DNA of 64,000 bases from Bradyrhizobium erythrophlei (GTDB lineage: Bacteria > Pseudomonadota > Alphaproteobacteria > Rhizobiales > Xanthobacteraceae): contig FSRD01000001.1 of the NCBI GenBank assembly GCA_900129675.1, forward strand, positions 2,841,501 to 2,905,500, given 5' to 3'. Made by a program: the position numbers and the translations under genes. Positions 62,027 to 64,000 of this stretch are shown here, piece by piece (within the stretch, counting starts at the first letter, position 1; the number at the start of each line of letters is the position of its first letter). The notes beneath the pieces were generated by a model. It was given only the letters and a program-made list of their open reading frames with translations. It did not search any database and had not been told where the DNA came from.

Positions 62027-63223
62027 TTACGCCGCCGCGCGCGCCTCGCCCGTCGCATAGGCAGTCGTCTCGAACTCCAGGTAGCCACCGAATGAAGTCG
62101 GGTCGCCGAACGGCAGGATCTGCGTCGCCCAATATCCTCCGAAGCCGTTCTTCCGGTCGATCCAGAAGAACAGGTTGGGGAGACCGGCCCAGCCGAGCGC
62201 CCCGGCCGGCCGGCCGGTCGGCGCATCCTCGTCGTTGACCATGAAGGTGTAAGACCAGGATTTCTTCAGGCCGGGGAAGAACTCGGCATCGTTCGACAGG
62301 GCCGGAATGACGCCGGGCAGCATCGTGACCGTCTGGTGCGCTTGCAGGCCGTTGCGTACCGCGGCCTCGACAGTCTCCTTCTTGAGCACCCGGCCATGCG
62401 GCCCAGTTCCATCGTTCAGCCACATGCGGATGAATTTCATGTACTCGCCGATCGAGGCGTGGAGTCCGTGGCCGCCCATGTCGACTTCCGGATCAGGCGG
62501 CAATTGCATATCGGGAAGCGGGGTCAGCGACCCGTCGGCCCCGCGCTGATGGATGACGGCGAGACGCGCTCGCATCGAAGGAGTCAGCGAGAAGGCGATG
62601 TCCTCCATCCCGAGCGGCGCGAAGATCCGCTCCTTCATCACCTCGCCGAGGCGCTTGCCGCGGATGCTCTCGACGACCTGGCCGCACCAATCAATGTTGC
62701 TGCCATATTCCCATTTGTCACCGGGATCGAACAGCAGCGGTGTCATCAGGGATGCCTTCGAGCAGGTGATTACGCTCGGCTGACCGCGCTCCTGCGCGAG
62801 ACGGAAATAGCTGGCGTTGAAGAAGTCGTAGCCGAGGCCGGCCGTATGCAGCATCAGCATCCGGGTGGTGATGTCTCGCTTCGGCGCCCGCAGCTTCGGC
62901 GTCCCGTCGGCGCCAAATCCGTCGAGCACTTCGAGCTTGCCGATGTCGGGGACGTAAGTTTTGGCAGGGGCGTCCAGGTCGAGCTTGCCTTCCTCGACGC
63001 ATTGCATAACGGCCGTGCCGGTGATCGCTTTCGTGGTTGAGTAGATGGCGAACACAGTGTCGGTCGTCATTGCCTGCCCGCCAAGAACACGCTCGCCGGC
63101 GGCTCCTTCATAGATATTGGCCGAGCGGCTGGTGATCATCGCCACCACGCCGGGAACGCGGGGCTTGCCACTCACGACTTTTTGCAAGATTCCGTCACAT
63201 GCGCCTCTCAAGTTGTCAGCCAT
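62027..63223 (-). CDS. EstB/class C beta-lactamase-type serine hydrolase
   Basis: 398 residues from ATG 63223, with GGGAGG before it. Catalytic Ser62-x-x-Lys65 (Tyr-Ser-Thr-Thr-Lys), Tyr172-Gly-Ser-Asn175, and a late His-Thr/Trp-Ala-Gly region in place of Lys-Thr-Gly. No signal peptide, so it is cytoplasmic and more likely an esterase than a beta-lactamase. Upstream of the monooxygenase gene; the esterase would cleave the ester the monooxygenase makes. Confidence 0.88.
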   Translation of the reverse strand: MADNLRGACDGILQKVVSGKPRVPGVVAMITSRSANIYEGAAGERVLGGQAMTTDTVFAIYSTTKAITGTAVMQCVEEGKLDLDAPAKTYVPDIGKLEVLDGFGADGTPKLRAPKRDITTRMLMLHTAGLGYDFFNASYFRLAQERGQPSVITCSKASLMTPLLFDPGDKWEYGSNIDWCGQVVESIRGKRLGEVMKERIFAPLGMEDIAFSLTPSMRARLAVIHQRGADGSLTPLPDMQLPPDPEVDMGGHGLHASIGEYMKFIRMWLNDGTGPHGRVLKKETVEAAVRNGLQAHQTVTMLPGVIPALSNDAEFFPGLKKSWSYTFMVNDEDAPTGRPAGALGWAGLPNLFFWIDRKNGFGGYWATQILPFGDPTSFGGYLEFETTAYATGEARAAA

Positions 63224-63823
63224 TGCCGTTCCTCCCGTTTGAAATTCGCCAGTTCTGATCCTGTCTTCTCCACAGACCGCGGGCGGTTCGCGTGGAACGA
63301 TGTCAACCATGGTCAGGTGTTCAGTAGGGCTCCAGTCCGACTATCCCAACGCCTGTTGCGCAAGCGAAATCCCACTGCGACCTTAGCGGCAATCGTGGTT
63401 GGCGTTTTGATCATGATCTGGCTCTAGGTCAGTCTCGAACGCTCGACCGAGCGTTGGGAAGACTAGAACGAATTCTTGCACGCGGCTACGCATTTGCGTT
63501 TGTCATCGAAAGTGCCGACTTTTTTTGCTGAGGCATGTCAGCGATGCTGACACTCGATGTTTCCTCCGAGGCGCATCAAGCCGCCATGGCATTCTCGTCG
63601 AGTCAGGCGGCGATGTTCCGATTGTGGGGCACAAAGCTGACGTGACCGTTGCGTTGTAGAAGGTCCGCTGTTGGCACTATTTGGACCTCACGCGACGTCC
63701 GACGTGAGTCCGGAATGCACACCAAAGCGGACGTCCGCCGACCACTCTGGATTTATGGGTTCACGCCCTAGCTGAATCCGGCGAGCGCGCGTGGACCACG
63801 CGCACGCGCCGAGCATTTCGCCG
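63224..63823. other. Gene-poor stretch with remnants
   Basis: 600 bases. A frame ending at 63427 closes with a hydrophobic segment (Ile-Val-Val-Gly-Val-Leu-Ile-Met-Ile-Trp-Leu) but has no credible start. GTCCGCTGTTGGCAC (63663-63677) and AAAGCGGACGTCCGCCGACC (63724-63743) belong to the 'TCCGC/GCGGAC' phrases typical of Bradyrhizobium intergenic DNA; GGACGTCC there is a short palindrome. Confidence 0.5.
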
Positions 63824-64000
63824 TCAGGAAGCGGCGGCGATCATCTGGGCGCGGCGGCGGCGCACGCCGATGGTGCGCATGGTGGCAAAGCTGATCAGGA
63901 ACAGGACGAGCTTGCTGGCGATGCCGTAGATCGACATGAACACCGACCAGGTCGCCACGCTATAGTTGAGGGCGACGATCAGGTTCAGGCCGGCGGAAAA
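63824..64000 (-). CDS. Membrane protein, C-terminal part (cut by window end)
   Basis: 58 codons open to the window edge on the minus strand, stop TGA at 63824-63826. The segment has one or two membrane helices (Tyr-Ser-Val-Ala-Thr-Trp-Ser-Val-Phe-Met-Ser-Ile; Leu-Val-Leu-Phe-Leu-Ile-Ser-Phe) and a basic tail with four consecutive Arg. The family is not recognised; the start lies outside the window. Confidence 0.6.
   Translation of the reverse strand, partial: FSAGLNLIVALNYSVATWSVFMSIYGIASKLVLFLISFATMRTIGVRRRRAQMIAAAS

Noticed and set aside
1..64000. CRISPR arrays, tRNA or rRNA genes, prophage or conjugation genes
   Set aside because: None seen. The repeats present are dispersed palindromes without regular spacers, and the only transposase is a single ISAzo13-type gene.

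Overview
The window looks like chromosomal DNA from a GC-rich alphaproteobacterium of the Bradyrhizobium/Rhodopseudomonas group. Support comes from the gene content (RcdA/DUF1465, DUF1192, DUF4164 next to ZapA, a cysteine-free L31, patatin/DUF3734 beside 3-hydroxybutyrate dehydrogenase), from a candidate EcfG-type promoter in front of a CsbD-like gene, and from many short palindromic intergenic repeats of the kind common in Bradyrhizobium. The assignment rests on recognition of protein families and was not tested by a database search.

Layout. 0-7.4 kb: tail of an upstream gene, a CAP-domain lipoprotein, patatin plus 3-hydroxybutyrate dehydrogenase, a polysaccharide flippase, a DsbD-N-like periplasmic protein, YqgE and a TauD/TfdA dioxygenase. 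7.6-8.8 kb: an intact ISAzo13-type transposase. 9-16 kb: two SDR oxidoreductases, a GNAT acetyltransferase, a CsbD-like stress protein, a DUF459 SGNH-like protein, a lytic transglycosylase and GalU. 16.3-29.2 kb: an accessory, partly decayed stretch. It holds a diguanylate cyclase split by an in-frame amber codon, a small gene and a truncated second copy of its 5' end, a headless LysR regulator, small secreted proteins, a DUF305/beta-propeller pair, an OpgC protein carrying a foreign C-terminal tail, and a response regulator facing a hybrid histidine kinase. 29.2-45.3 kb: a GGDEF/EAL protein with a damaged GGDEF motif, a quinone oxidoreductase, DUF1192, a candidate small RNA, RcdA, L31, an ABC exporter, an OmpA-like/MotA-like pair, a DUF1295 remnant before a cyclopropane-synthase-like methyltransferase, and an RND efflux pair. 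45.5-55.1 kb: a minus-strand central-carbon block (tkt, gap, pgk, class II and class I aldolases) followed by a ThiE-like gene, a Sel1-repeat protein and an inositol monophosphatase. 55.4-57.9 kb: DUF4164, zapA, 6S RNA, 5-formyl-THF cyclo-ligase and a YmdB-type phosphoesterase. 58-64 kb: an adenylate cyclase with TPR repeats, a Baeyer-Villiger monooxygenase with an EstB-type serine hydrolase, and the end of a membrane protein gene.

How the genes work together. The tkt-gap-pgk-fba block covers lower glycolysis/gluconeogenesis and pentose interconversion. The monooxygenase and serine hydrolase form a plausible ketone-to-ester-to-acid/alcohol route. The zapA region has the widespread zapA-6S RNA-fthC order. 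Signalling is represented by two cyclic-di-GMP genes, each with a damaged GGDEF half, one class III cyclase and one two-component pair. No tRNA, rRNA, CRISPR array or prophage was seen. The observations most worth following are the candidate anti-Shine-Dalgarno small RNA before rcdA, the OpgC chimera, the amber-split cyclase, and the DUF305 gene abutting a two-domain beta-propeller gene.
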